Part shown: positions 1 to 13,035 of the stretch, one piece after another
Position numbering within the stretch: the first letter of the stretch is position 1
Layout of the letters: every line of letters begins with the position of its first letter
Source of the DNA: Isoperla grammatica
Taxonomy: Eukaryota > Arthropoda > Insecta > Plecoptera > Perlodidae
Reading direction: 5' to 3'
NCBI GenBank assembly: GCA_945910005.1
Contig: OX246746.1
Location: forward strand, 41,192,635 to 41,256,634
Length of the DNA stretch: 64,000 nt
Program-made: the position numbers and the translations under genes
The notes under the pieces: model-generated
What the model was told of the DNA's origin: nothing
The model's database searches: none
What the model saw: only the letters and a program-made list of their open reading frames with translations

Positions 1-2799
1 GTTGCACTGTTGCACTGTCTACCGCCACGTGCGTGTACTGTGTACCATGTACCACGCCGCCTGAGGCCCCGCGGCGGGGTTGCACTGTTGCACTGTCTAC
101 CGCCACGTGCGTGTACTGTGTACCATGTACCACGCCGCCTGAGGCCCTGCGGCGGGGTTGCACTGTTGCACTGTCTACCGCCACGTGCGTGTACTGTGTA
201 CCATGTACCACGCCGCCTGAGGCCCCGCGGCGGGGTTGCACTGTCTACCGCCACGTGCGTGTACTGTGTACCATGTACCACGCCGCCTGAGGCCCTGCGG
301 CGGGGTTGCACTGTTGCACTGTCTACCGCCACGTGCGTGTACTGTGTACCATGTACCACGCCGCCTGAGGCCCCGCGGCGGGGTTGCACTGTTGCACTGT
401 CTACCACCACGTGCGTGTACTGTGTACCATGTACCACGCCGCCTGAGGCCCTGCGGCGGGGTTGCACTGTTGCACTGTCTACCGCCACGTGCGTGTACTG
501 TGTACCATGTACCACGCCGCCTGAGGCCCCGCGGCGGGGTTGCACTGTTGCACTGTCTACCGCCACGTGCGTGTACTGTGTACCATGTACCACGCCGCCT
601 GGGGCCCTGCGGCGGGGTTGCACTGTTGCACTGTCTACCGCCACGTGCGTGTACTGTGTACCATGTACCACGCCGCCTGAGGCCCCGCGGCGGGGTTGCA
701 CTGTCTACCGCCACGTGCGTGTACTGTGTACCATGTACCACGCCGCCTGAGGCCCCGCGGCGGGGTTGCACTGTTGCACTGTCTACCGCCACGTGCGTGT
801 ACTGTGTACCATGTACCACGCCGCCTGAGGCCCCGCGGCGGGGTTGCACTGTTGCACTGTCTACCGCCACGTGCGTGTACTGTGTACCATGTACCACGCC
901 GCCTGAGGCCCTGCGGCGGGGTTGCACTGTCTACCGCCACGTGCGTGTACTGTGTACCATGTACCACGCCGCCTGGGGCCCTGCGGCGGGGTTGCACTGT
1001 TGCACTGTCTACCGCCACGTGCGTGTACTGTGTACCATGTACCACGCCGCCTGAGGCCCCGCGGCGGGGTTGCACTGTTGCACTGTCTACCGCCACGTGC
1101 GTGTACTGTGTACCATGTACCACGCCGCCTGAGGCCCTGCGGCGGGGTTGCACTGTTGCACTGTCTACCGCCACGTGCGTGTACTGTGTACCATGTACCA
1201 CGCCGCCTGAGGCCCCGCGGCGGGGTTGCACTGTTGCACTGTCTACCGCCACGTGCGTGTACTGTGTACCATGTACCACGCCGCCTGAGGCCCTGCGGCG
1301 GGGTTGCACTGTTGCACTGTCTACCGCCACGTGCGTGTACTGTGTACCATGTACCACGCCGCCTGAGGCCCTGCGGCGGGGTTGCACTGTTGCACTGTCT
1401 ACCGCCACGTGCGTGTACTGTGTACCATGTACCACGCCGCCTGAGGCCCCGCGGCGGGGTTGCACTGTTGCACTGTCTACCGCCACGTGCGTGTACTGTG
1501 TACCATGTACCACGCCGCCTGAGGCCCCGCGGCGGGGTTGCACTGTTGCACTGTCTACCGCCACGTGCGTGTACTGTGTACCATGTACCACGCCGCCTGA
1601 GGCCCCGCGGCGGGGTTGCACTGTTGCACTGTCTACCGCCACGTGCGTGTACTGTGTACCATGTACCACGCCGCCTGAGGCCCTGCGGCGGGGTTGCACT
1701 GTCTACCGCCACGTGCGTGTACTGTGTACCATGTACCACGCCGCCTGGGGCCCTGCGGCGGGGTTGCACTGTTGCACTGTCTACCGCCACGTGCGTGTAC
1801 TGTGTACCATGTACCACGCCGCCTGAGGCCCCGCGGCGGGGTTGCACTGTTGCACTGTCTACCGCCACGTGCGTGTACTGTGTACCATGTACCACGCCGC
1901 CTGAGGCCCCGCGGCGGGGTTGCACTGTCTACCGCCACGTGCGTGTACTGTGTACCATGTACCACGCCGCCTGAGGCCCTGCGGCGGGGTTGCACTGTTG
2001 CACTGTCTACCGCCACGTGCGTGTACTGTGTACCATGTACCACGCCGCCTGAGGCCCTGCGGCGGGGTTGCACTGTTGCACTGTCTACCGCCACGTGCGT
2101 GTACTGTGTACCATGTACCACGCCGCCTGAGGCCCTGCGGCGGGGTTGCACTGTTGCACTGTCTACCGCCACGTGCGTGTACTGTGTACCATGTACCACG
2201 CCGCCTGAGGCCCTGCGGCGGGGTTGCACTGTTGCACTGTCTACCGCCACGTGCGTGTACTGTGTACCATGTACCACGCCGCCTGAGGCCCCGCGGCGGG
2301 GTTGCACTGTTGCACTGTCTACCGCCACGTGCGTGTACTGTGTACCATGTACCACGCCGCCTGAGGCCCCGCGGCGGGGTTGCACTGTTGCACTGTCTAC
2401 CGCCACGTGCGTGTACTGTGTACCATGTACCACGCCGCCTGAGACCCTGCGGCGGGGTTGCACTGTTGCACTGTCTACCGCCACGTGCGTGTACTGTGTA
2501 CCATGTACCACGCCGCCTGAGGCCCCGCGGCGGGGTTGCACTGTTGCACTGTCTACCGCCACGTGCGTGTACTGTGTACCATGTACCACGCCGCCTGAGG
2601 CCCCGCGGCGGGGTTGCACTGTTGCACTGTCTACCGCCACGTGCGTGTACTGTGTACCATGTACCACGCCGCCTGAGGCCCCGCGGCGGGGTTGCACTGT
2701 TGCACTGTCTACCGCCACGTGCGTGTACTGTGTACCATGTACCACGCCGCCTGAGGCCCTGCGGCGGGGTTGCACTGTTGCACTGTCTACCGCCACGTG
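1..2799. repeat. GC-rich minisatellite, 78-bp units with 69-bp variants, about 37 units
   Basis: The array is already under way at the first base, so its left edge lies outside the window. Each unit runs from a GTTGCACTG block through CCGCCACGTGCGTGTACTG and GTACCATGTACCAC to CCGCGGCGGG. The 9-bp block TTGCACTGT is normally doubled (78 bp). In five units (starting near 235, 696, 922, 1694 and 1920) it is single (69 bp). A second marker follows the CGCCTG motif: GAGGCCCC, GAGGCCCT or, in three units, GGGGCCCT. One unit has GAGACCCT and one has a CCACCAC change near 403. Each unit carries the palindrome CACGTG. The array stops abruptly inside a unit after CGCCACGTG at 2799. Frames are open on both strands only because the units lack stop codons in them; I see no protein here. 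Confidence 0.97.
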
Positions 2800-3284
2800 T
2801 TATGACAGTTTGCTTGAATCCAGCGAGGAAATATGATGGCGTATATAGGTGCGTGAAAATTGATGTGTTTTACATGCATTTCGGGTTTTAATGTACAAGA
2901 TTGGTTGTATTGAGTAAAATATTCCAGTGGTTTGATTAATATTTTTAGTATTTTTATCTGCAATGCATAAATATATAAAATTACCTTGTATTTATAGCCT
3001 ACCCACTCAGGTGCAAGAACTGATTTTCAGTGGGGGATAATGTATAACATTTCATTTATTATGTGCTTCGTGTGTGGTGCTATTCATCTACAACATACAC
3101 ATGGGGACATTCGCAATTTTTATCAGTTACATTTGTGTTTTGTTTTTTGTTTTTTCTACAATGCATTCCTTGATACATGTAGCCCAGTTATTTCGAATAA
3201 GGTGGTCAACATATGGGCTTAAACGTAATGTTTTACTTATAGGAAGTTGTTTTAATCTTTGGATGAAAAATTTCCCAATGCTCC
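2800..3284. other. AT-rich unique spacer between two satellites
   Basis: This is single-copy-looking, AT-rich sequence. Two short overlapping open frames on the plus strand (from 3040 and 3074) have a low-complexity composition rich in Phe, Cys and Ile, and the second runs straight into the next satellite. I see no gene. Confidence 0.6.
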
Positions 3285-6200
3285 CGTGCACATTATGTAG
3301 GCCTATACGGCGATACGCGTACCGTGCACATTATGTAGGCCTATACGGCGATACGCGTACCGTGCACATTATGTAGGCCTATACGGCGATACGCGTACCG
3401 TGCACATTATGTAGGCCTATACGGCGATACGCGTACCGTGCACATTATGTAGGCCTATACGGCGATACGCGTACCGTGCACATTATGTAGGCCTATACGG
3501 CGATACGCGTACCGTGCACATTATGTAGGCCTATACGGCGATACGCGTACCGTGCACATTATGTAGGCCTATACGGCGATACGCGTACCGTGCACATTAT
3601 GTAGGCCTATACGGCGATACGCGTACCGTGCACATTATGTAGGCCTATACGGCGATACGCGTACCGTGCACATTATGTAGGCCTATACGGCGATACGCGT
3701 ACCGTGCACATTATGTAGGCCTATACGGCGATACGCGTACCGTGCACATTATGTAGGCCTATACGGCGATACGCGTACCGTGCACATTATGTATGTAGGC
3801 CTATACGGCGATACGCGTACCGTGCACATTATGTATGTAGGCCTATACGGCGATACGCGTACCGTGCACATTATGTAGGCCTATACGGCGATACGCGTAC
3901 CGTGCACATTATGTAGGCCTATACGGCGATACGCGTACCGTGCACATTATGTAGGCCTATACGGCGATACGCGTACCGTGCACATTATGTGTGTAGGCCT
4001 ATACGGCGATACGCGTACCGTGCACATTATGTATGTAGGCCTATACGGCGATACGCGTACCGTGCACATTATGTAGGCCTATACGGCGATACGCGTACCG
4101 TGCACATTATGTAGGTCTATACGGCGATACGCGTACCGTGCACATTATGTAGGCCTATACGGCGATACGCGTACCGTGCACATTATGTAGGCCTATACGG
4201 CGATACGCGTACCGTGCACATTATGTATGTAGGCCTATACGGCGATACGCGTACCGTGCACATTATGTAGGCCTATACGGCGATACGCGTACCGTGCACA
4301 TTATGTAGGCCTATACGGCGATACGCGTACCGTGCACATTATGTAGGCCTATACGGCGATACGCGTACCATGCACATTATGTAGGCCTATACGGCGATAC
4401 GCGTACCATGCACATTATGTAGGCCTATACGGCGATACGCGTACCGTGCACATTATGTAGGCCTATACGGCGATAAGCGTACCGTGCACATTATGTAGGC
4501 CTATACGGCGATACGCGTACCGTGCACATTATGTAGGCCTATACGGCGATACGCGTACCGTGCACATTATGTAGGCCTATACGGCGATACGCGTACCGTG
4601 CACATTATGTAGGCCTATACGGCGATACGCGTACCGTGCACATTATGTAGGCCTATACGGCGATACGCGTACCGTGCACATTATGTAGGCCTATACGGCG
4701 ATACGCGTACCGTGCACATTATGTAGGCCTATACGGCGATACGCGTACCGTGCACATTATGTAGGCCTATACGGCGATACGCGTACCGTGCACATTATGT
4801 AGGCCTATACGGCGATACGCGTACCGTGCACATTATGTAGGCCTATACGGCGATACGCGTACCGTGCACATTATGTAGGCCTATACGGCGATACGCGTAC
4901 CGTGCACATTATGTAGGCCTATACGGCGATACGCGTACCGTGCACATTATGTAGGCCTATACGGCGATACGCGTACCGTGCACATTATGTAGGCCTATAC
5001 GGCGATACGCGTACCGTGCACATTATGTATGTAGGCCTATACGGCGATACGCGTACCGTGCACATTATGTATGTAGGCCTATACGGCGATACGCGTACCG
5101 TGCACATTATGTAGGCCTATACGGCGATACGCGTACCGTGCACATTATGTAGGCCTATACGGCGATACGCGTACCGTGCACATTATGTAGGCCTATACGG
5201 CGATACGCGTACCGTGCACATTATGTGTGTAGGCCTATACGGCGATACGCGTACCGTGCACATTATGTATGTAGGCCTATACGGCGATACGCGTACCGTG
5301 CACATTATGTAGGCCTATACGGCGATACGCGTACCGTGCACATTATGTAGGTCTATACGGCGATACGCGTACCGTGCACATTATGTAGGCCTATACGGCG
5401 ATACGCGTACCGTGCACATTATGTAGGCCTATACGGCGATACGCGTACCGTGCACATTATGTATGTAGGCCTATACGGCGATACGCGTACCGTGCACATT
5501 ATGTAGGCCTATACGGCGATACGCGTACCGTGCACATTATGTAGGCCTATACGGCGATACGCGTACCGTGCACATTATGTAGGCCTATACGGCGATACGC
5601 GTACCATGCACATTATGTAGGCCTATACGGCGATACGCGTACCATGCACATTATGTAGGCCTATACGGCGATACGCGTACCGTGCACATTATGTAGGCCT
5701 ATACGGCGATAAGCGTATCGTGCACATTATGTAGGCCTATACGGCGATACGCGTACCGTGCACATTATGTAGGCCTATACGGCGATACGCGTACCGTGCA
5801 CATTATGTAGGCCTATACGGCGATACGCGTACCGTGCACATTATGTAGGCCTATACGGCGATACGCGTACCGTGCACATTATGTAGGCCTATACGGCGAT
5901 ACGCGTACCATGCACATTATGTAGGCCTATACGGCGATACGCGTACCGTGCACATTATGTAGGCCTATACGGCGATAAGCGTACCGTGCACATTATGTAG
6001 GCCTATACGGCGATACGCGTACCGTGCACATTATGTAGGCCTATACGGCGATACGCGTACCGTGCACATTATGTAGGCCTATACGGCGATACGCGTACCG
6101 TGCACATTATGTAGGCCTATACGGCGATACGCGTACCGTGCACATTATGTAGGCCTATACGGCGATACGCGTACCGTGCACATTATGTTGGCCTATACGG

Positions 6201-9200
6201 CGATACGCGTACCGTGCACATTATGTAGGCCTATACGGCGATACGCGTACCGTGCACATTATGTAGGCCTATACGGCGATACGCGTACCGTGCACATTAT
6301 GTAGGCCTATACGGCGATACGCGTACCGTGCACATTATGTAGGCCTATACGGCGATACGCGTACCGTGCACATTATGTAGGCCTATACGGCGATAAGCGT
6401 ACCGTGCACATTATGTAGGCCTATACGGCGATACGCGTACCGTGCACATTATGTAGGCCTATACGGCGATACGCGTACCGTGCACATTATGTAGGCCTAT
6501 ACGGCGATACGCGTACCGTGCACATTATGTAGGCCTATACGGCGATACGCGTACCGTGCACATTATGTAGGCCTATACGGCGATACGCGTACCGTGCACA
6601 TTATGTAGGCCTATACGGCGATACGCGTACCGTGCACATTATGTAGGCCTATACGGCGATAAGCGTACCGTGCACATTATGTAGGCCTATACGGCGATAC
6701 GCGTACCGTGCACATTATGTAGGCCTATACGGCGATACGCGTACCGTGCACATTATGTAGGCCTATACGGCGATACGCGTACCGTGCACATTATGTAGGC
6801 CTATACGGCGATACGCGTACCGTGCACATTATGTAGGCCTATACGGCGATACGCGTACCGTGCACATTATGTAGGCCTATACGGCGATACGCGTACCGTG
6901 CACATTATGTAGGCCTATACGGCGATACGCGTACCGTGCACATTATGTAGGCCTATACGGCGATACGCGTACCGTGCACATTATGTAGGCCTATACGGCG
7001 ATACGCGTACCGTGCACATTATGTAGGCCTATACGGCGATACGCGTACCGTGCACATTATGTAGGCCTATACGGCGATAAGCGTACCGTGCACATTATGT
7101 AGGCCTATACGGCGATACGCGTACCGTGCACATTATGTAGGCCTATACGGCGATACGCGTACCGTGCACATTATGTAGGCCTATACGGCGATACGCGTAC
7201 CGTGCACATTATGTAGGCCTATACGGCGATAAGCGTACCGTGCACATTATGTAGGCCTATACGGCGATACGCGTACCGTGCACATTATGTAGGCCTATAC
7301 GGCGATACGCGTACCGTGCACATTATGTAGGCCTATACGGCGATACGCGTACCGTGCACATTATGTAGGCCTTTACGGCGATACGCGTACCGTGCACATT
7401 ATGTAGGCCTATACGGCGATACGCGTACCGTGCACATTATGTAGGCCTATACGGCGATACGCGTACCGTGCACATTATGTAGGCCTATACGGCGATACGC
7501 GTACCGTGCACATTATGTAGGCCTATACGGCGATACGCGTACCGTGCACATTATGTAGGCCTATACGGCGATACGCGTACCGTGCACATTATGTATGTAG
7601 GCCTATACGGCGATACGCGTACCGTGCACATTATGTATGTAGGCCTATACGGCGATACGCGTACCGTGCACATTATGTAGGCCTATACGGCGATACGCGT
7701 ACCGTGCACATTATGTAGGCCTATACGGCGATACGCGTACCGTGCACATTATGTAGGCCTATACGGCGATACGCGTACCGTGCACATTATGTGTGTAGGC
7801 CTATACGGCGATACGCGTACCGTGCACATTATGTATGTAGGCCTATACGGCGATACGCGTACCGTGCACATTATGTAGGCCTATACGGCGATACGCGTAC
7901 CGTGCACATTATGTAGGTCTATACGGCGATACGCGTACCGTGCACATTATGTAGGCCTATACGGCGATACGCGTACCGTGCACATTATGTAGGCCTATAC
8001 GGCGATACGCGTACCGTGCACATTATGTATGTAGGCCTATACGGCGATACGCGTACCGTGCACATTATGTAGGCCTATACGGCGATACGCGTACCGTGCA
8101 CATTATGTAGGCCTATACGGCGATACGCGTACCGTGCACATTATGTAGGCCTATACGGCGATACGCGTACCATGCACATTATGTAGGCCTATACGGCGAT
8201 ACGCGTACCATGCACATTATGTAGGCCTATACGGCGATACGCGTACCGTGCACATTATGTAGGCCTATACGGCGATAAGCGTACCGTGCACATTATGTAG
8301 GCCTATACGGCGATACGCGTACCGTGCACATTATGTAGGCCTATACGGCGATACGCGTACCGTGCACATTATGTAGGCCTATACGGCGATACGCGTACCG
8401 TGCACATTATGTAGGCCTATACGGCGATACGCGTACCGTGCACATTATGTAGGCCTATACGGCGATACGCGTACCGTGCACATTATGTAGGCCTATACGG
8501 CGATACGCGTACCGTGCACATTATGTAGGCCTATACGGCGATACGCGTACCGTGCACATTATGTAGGCCTATACGGCGATACGCGTACCGTGCACATTAT
8601 GTAGGCCTATACGGCGATACGCGTACCGTGCACATTATGTAGGCCTATACGGCGATACGCGTACCGTGCACATTATGTAGGCCTATACGGCGATACGCGT
8701 ACCGTGCACATTATGTAGGCCTATACGGCGATACGCGTACCGTGCACATTATGTAGGCCTATACGGCGATACGCGTACCGTGCACATTATGTATGTAGGC
8801 CTATACGGCGATACGCGTACCGTGCACATTATGTATGTAGGCCTATACGGCGATACGCGTACCGTGCACATTATGTAGGCCTATACGGCGATACGCGTAC
8901 CGTGCACATTATGTAGGCCTATACGGCGATACGCGTACCGTGCACATTATGTAGGCCTATACGGCGATACGCGTACCGTGCACATTATGTGTGTAGGCCT
9001 ATACGGCGATACGCGTACCGTGCACATTATGTATGTAGGCCTATACGGCGATACGCGTACCGTGCACATTATGTAGGCCTATACGGCGATACGCGTACCG
9101 TGCACATTATGTAGGTCTATACGGCGATACGCGTACCGTGCACATTATGTAGGCCTATACGGCGATACGCGTACCGTGCACATTATGTAGGCCTATACGG

Positions 9201-12200
9201 CGATACGCGTACCGTGCACATTATGTATGTAGGCCTATACGGCGATACGCGTACCGTGCACATTATGTAGGCCTATACGGCGATACGCGTACCGTGCACA
9301 TTATGTAGGCCTATACGGCGATACGCGTACCGTGCACATTATGTAGGCCTATACGGCGATACGCGTACCATGCACATTATGTAGGCCTATACGGCGATAC
9401 GCGTACCATGCACATTATGTAGGCCTATACGGCGATACGCGTACCGTGCACATTATGTAGGCCTATACGGCGATAAGCGTACCGTGCACATTATGTAGGC
9501 CTATACGGCGATACGCGTACCGTGCACATTATGTAGGCCTATACGGCGATACGCGTACCGTGCACATTATGTAGGCCTATACGGCGATACGCGTACCGTG
9601 CACATTATGTAGGCCTATACGGCGATACGCGTACCGTGCACATTATGTAGGCCTATACGGCGATACGCGTACCATGCACATTATGTAGGCCTATACGGCG
9701 ATACGCGTACCGTGCACATTATGTAGGCCTATACGGCGATAAGCGTACCGTGCACATTATGTAGGCCTATACGGCGATACGCGTACCGTGCACATTATGT
9801 AGGCCTATACGGCGATACGCGTACCGTGCACATTATGTAGGCCTATACGGCGATACGCGTACCGTGCACATTATGTAGGCCTATACGGCGATACGCGTAC
9901 CGTGCACATTATGTAGGCCTATACGGCGATACGCGTACCGTGCACATTATGTTGGCCTATACGGCGATACGCGTACCGTGCACATTATGTAGGCCTATAC
10001 GGCGATACGCGTACCGTGCACATTATGTAGGCCTATACGGCGATACGCGTACCGTGCACATTATGTAGGCCTATACGGCGATACGCGTACCGTGCACATT
10101 ATGTAGGCCTATACGGCGATACGCGTACCGTGCACATTATGTAGGCCTATACGGCGATAAGCGTACCGTGCACATTATGTAGGCCTATACGGCGATACGC
10201 GTACCGTGCACATTATGTAGGCCTATACGGCGATACGCGTACCGTGCACATTATGTAGGCCTATACGGCGATACGCGTACCGTGCACATTATGTAGGCCT
10301 ATACGGCGATACGCGTACCGTGCACATTATGTAGGCCTATACGGCGATACGCGTACCGTGCACATTATGTAGGCCTATACGGCGATACGCGTACCGTGCA
10401 CATTATGTAGGCCTATACGGCGATAAGCGTACCGTGCACATTATGTAGGCCTATACGGCGATACGCGTACCGTGCACATTATGTAGGCCTATACGGCGAT
10501 ACGCGTACCGTGCACATTATGTAGGCCTATACGGCGATACGCGTACCGTGCACATTATGTAGGCCTATACGGCGATACGCGTACCGTGCACATTATGTAG
10601 GCCTATACGGCGATACGCGTACCGTGCACATTATGTAGGCCTATACGGCGATACGCGTACCGTGCACATTATGTAGGCCTATACGGCGATACGCGTACCG
10701 TGCACATTATGTAGGCCTATACGGCGATACGCGTACCGTGCACATTATGTAGGCCTATACGGCGATACGCGTACCGTGCACATTATGTAGGCCTATACGG
10801 CGATACGCGTACCGTGCACATTATGTAGGCCTATACGGCGATAAGCGTACCGTGCACATTATGTAGGCCTATACGGCGATACGCGTACCGTGCACATTAT
10901 GTAGGCCTATACGGCGATACGCGTACCGTGCACATTATGTAGGCCTATACGGCGATACGCGTACCGTGCACATTATGTAGGCCTATACGGCGATAAGCGT
11001 ACCGTGCACATTATGTAGGCCTATACGGCGATACGCGTACCGTGCACATTATGTAGGCCTATACGGCGATACGCGTACCGTGCACATTATGTAGGCCTAT
11101 ACGGCGATACGCGTACCGTGCACATTATGTAGGCCTTTACGGCGATACGCGTACCGTGCACATTATGTAGGCCTATACGGCGATACGCGTACCGTGCACA
11201 TTATGTAGGCCTATACGGCGATACGCGTACCGTGCACATTATGTAGGCCTATACGGCGATACGCGTACCGTGCACATTATGTAGGCCTATACGGCGATAA
11301 GCGTACCGTGCACATTATGTAGGCCTATACGGCGATACGCGTACCGTGCACATTATGTAGGCCTATACGGCGATACGCGTACCGTGCACATTATGTAGGC
11401 CTATACGGCGATACGCGTACCATGCACATTATGTAGGCCTATACGGCGATACGCGTACCGTGCACATTATGTAGGCCTATACGGCGATACGCGTACCGTG
11501 CACATTATGTAGGCCTATACGGCGATACGCGTACCGTGCACATTATGTAGGCCTATACGGCGATACGCGTACCGTGCACATTATGTAGGCCTATACGGCG
11601 ATACGCGTACCGTGCACATTATGTAGGCCTATACGGCGATACGCGTACCGTGCACATTATGTAGGCCTATACGGCGATACGCGTACCGTGCACATTATGT
11701 AGGCCTATACGGCGATACGCGTACCGTGCACATTATGTAGGCCTATACGGCGATACGCGTACCGTGCACATTATGTAGGCCTATACGGCGATACGCGTAC
11801 CGTGCACATTATGTATGTAGGCCTATACGGCGATACGCGTACCGTGCACATTATGTAGGCCTATACGGCGATACGCGTACCGTGCACATTATGTAGGCCT
11901 ATACGGCGATACGCGTACCGTGCACATTATGTAGGCCTATACGGCGATACGCGTACCGTGCACATTATGTAGGCCTATACGGCGATACGCGTACCGTGCA
12001 CATTATGTAGGCCTATACGGCGATACGCGTACCGTGCACATTATGTAGGCCTATACGGCGATACGCGTACCGTGCACATTATGTATGTAGGCCTATACGG
12101 CGATACGCGTACCGTGCACATTATGTAGGCCTATACGGCGATACGCGTACCGTGCACATTATGTAGGCCTATACGGCGATACGCGTACCGTGCACATTAT

Positions 12201-12719
12201 GTAGGCCTATACGGCGATACGCGTACCGTGCACATTATGTAGGCCTATACGGCGATACGCGTACCGTGCACATTATGTAGGCCTATACGGCGATACGCGT
12301 ACCGTGCACATTATGTAGGCCTATACGGCGATACGCGTACCGTGCACATTATGTAGGCCTATACGGCGATACGCGTACCGTGCACATTATGTAGGCCTAT
12401 ACGGCGATACGCGTACCGTGCACATTATGTAGGCCTATACGGCGATACGCGTACCGTGGACATTATGTAGGCCTATACGGCGATACGCGTACCGTGCACA
12501 TTATGTAGGCCTATACGGCGATACGCGTACCGTGCACATTATGTAGGCCTATACGGCGATACGCGTACCGTGCACATTATGTAGGCCTATACGGCGATAC
12601 GCGTACCGTGCACATTATGTAGGCCTATACGGCGATACGCGTACCGTGCACATTATGTAGGCCTATACGGCGATACGCGTACCGTGCACATTATGTAGGC
12701 CTATACGGCGATACGCGTA
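3285..12719. repeat. 38-bp satellite with 42-bp variants, about 246 units over 9.4 kb
   Basis: The unit is built from CGTGCACATTATG, TAGGCCTATAC, GGCGATACGCG and TACC, 38 bp in all. It contains the palindromes GTGCAC, TAGGCCTA and ACGCGT. Most units are identical. Rare variants act as markers: a TGTA insertion giving 42 bp, a GTGTGTAGG form, GGTCTATAC, ACCATGC, GATAAGCG, GTTGGCC, and CTTTACGG. These recur in fixed order, showing that kilobase blocks inside the array were duplicated (see findings). There are no spacers between units, so this is not a CRISPR. The period of 38 is not a multiple of three and every frame is soon closed. The array starts sharply at 3285 and ends inside a unit at ACGCGTA near 12719. 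Confidence 0.98.
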
Positions 12720-13026
12720 AAGAACATCAGGGTTTCACTTTTCTGATCTGAACTTACTTTTATAAAGTCTTTATGATTTACTTTGCATATTTTAGCGGGG
12801 AAGAGCAATTTAATCGTTTTGTCAGTCCATGAACAATGCTTTTAAAGAAACTTGCAATAAATTACAGATACTAAGAAGACAGCGTACTGTTCTACTTTGA
12901 TGCATCCTATTAAAAACTTAATGGAAAACTTTTCGTTTGAGACTCTGTAATCCATCTTCAAGTTAAAAAGAAAAAAGGCGCGTAGCAATATGATGTCGGA
13001 CAGAAACGTATGTTCCCCCTCCGCCC

Positions 13027-13035
13027 TATATAAAG
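13027..13035 (+). promoter_or_regulatory. possible TATA box
   Basis: TATATAAAG preceded by the GC-rich CCGCCC gives a textbook-looking TATA element on the plus strand. No coding start or downstream gene could be tied to it, and AT-rich DNA throws up such motifs by chance, so this is a weak call. Confidence 0.18.

Noticed and set aside
10..2891. Overlapping open frames on both strands in the 78-bp array, rich in Cys, Pro and Arg
   Set aside because: Frames are open in several registers and on both strands because the unit lacks stops. The 69- and 78-bp units are multiples of three, so openness carries no information. No start or regulatory context is seen.
3285..12719. Regular ~38-bp repeats resembling CRISPR repeat length
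   Set aside because: Units follow each other directly without unique spacers, there are no cas genes, and the genomic setting is animal-like. It is a satellite.
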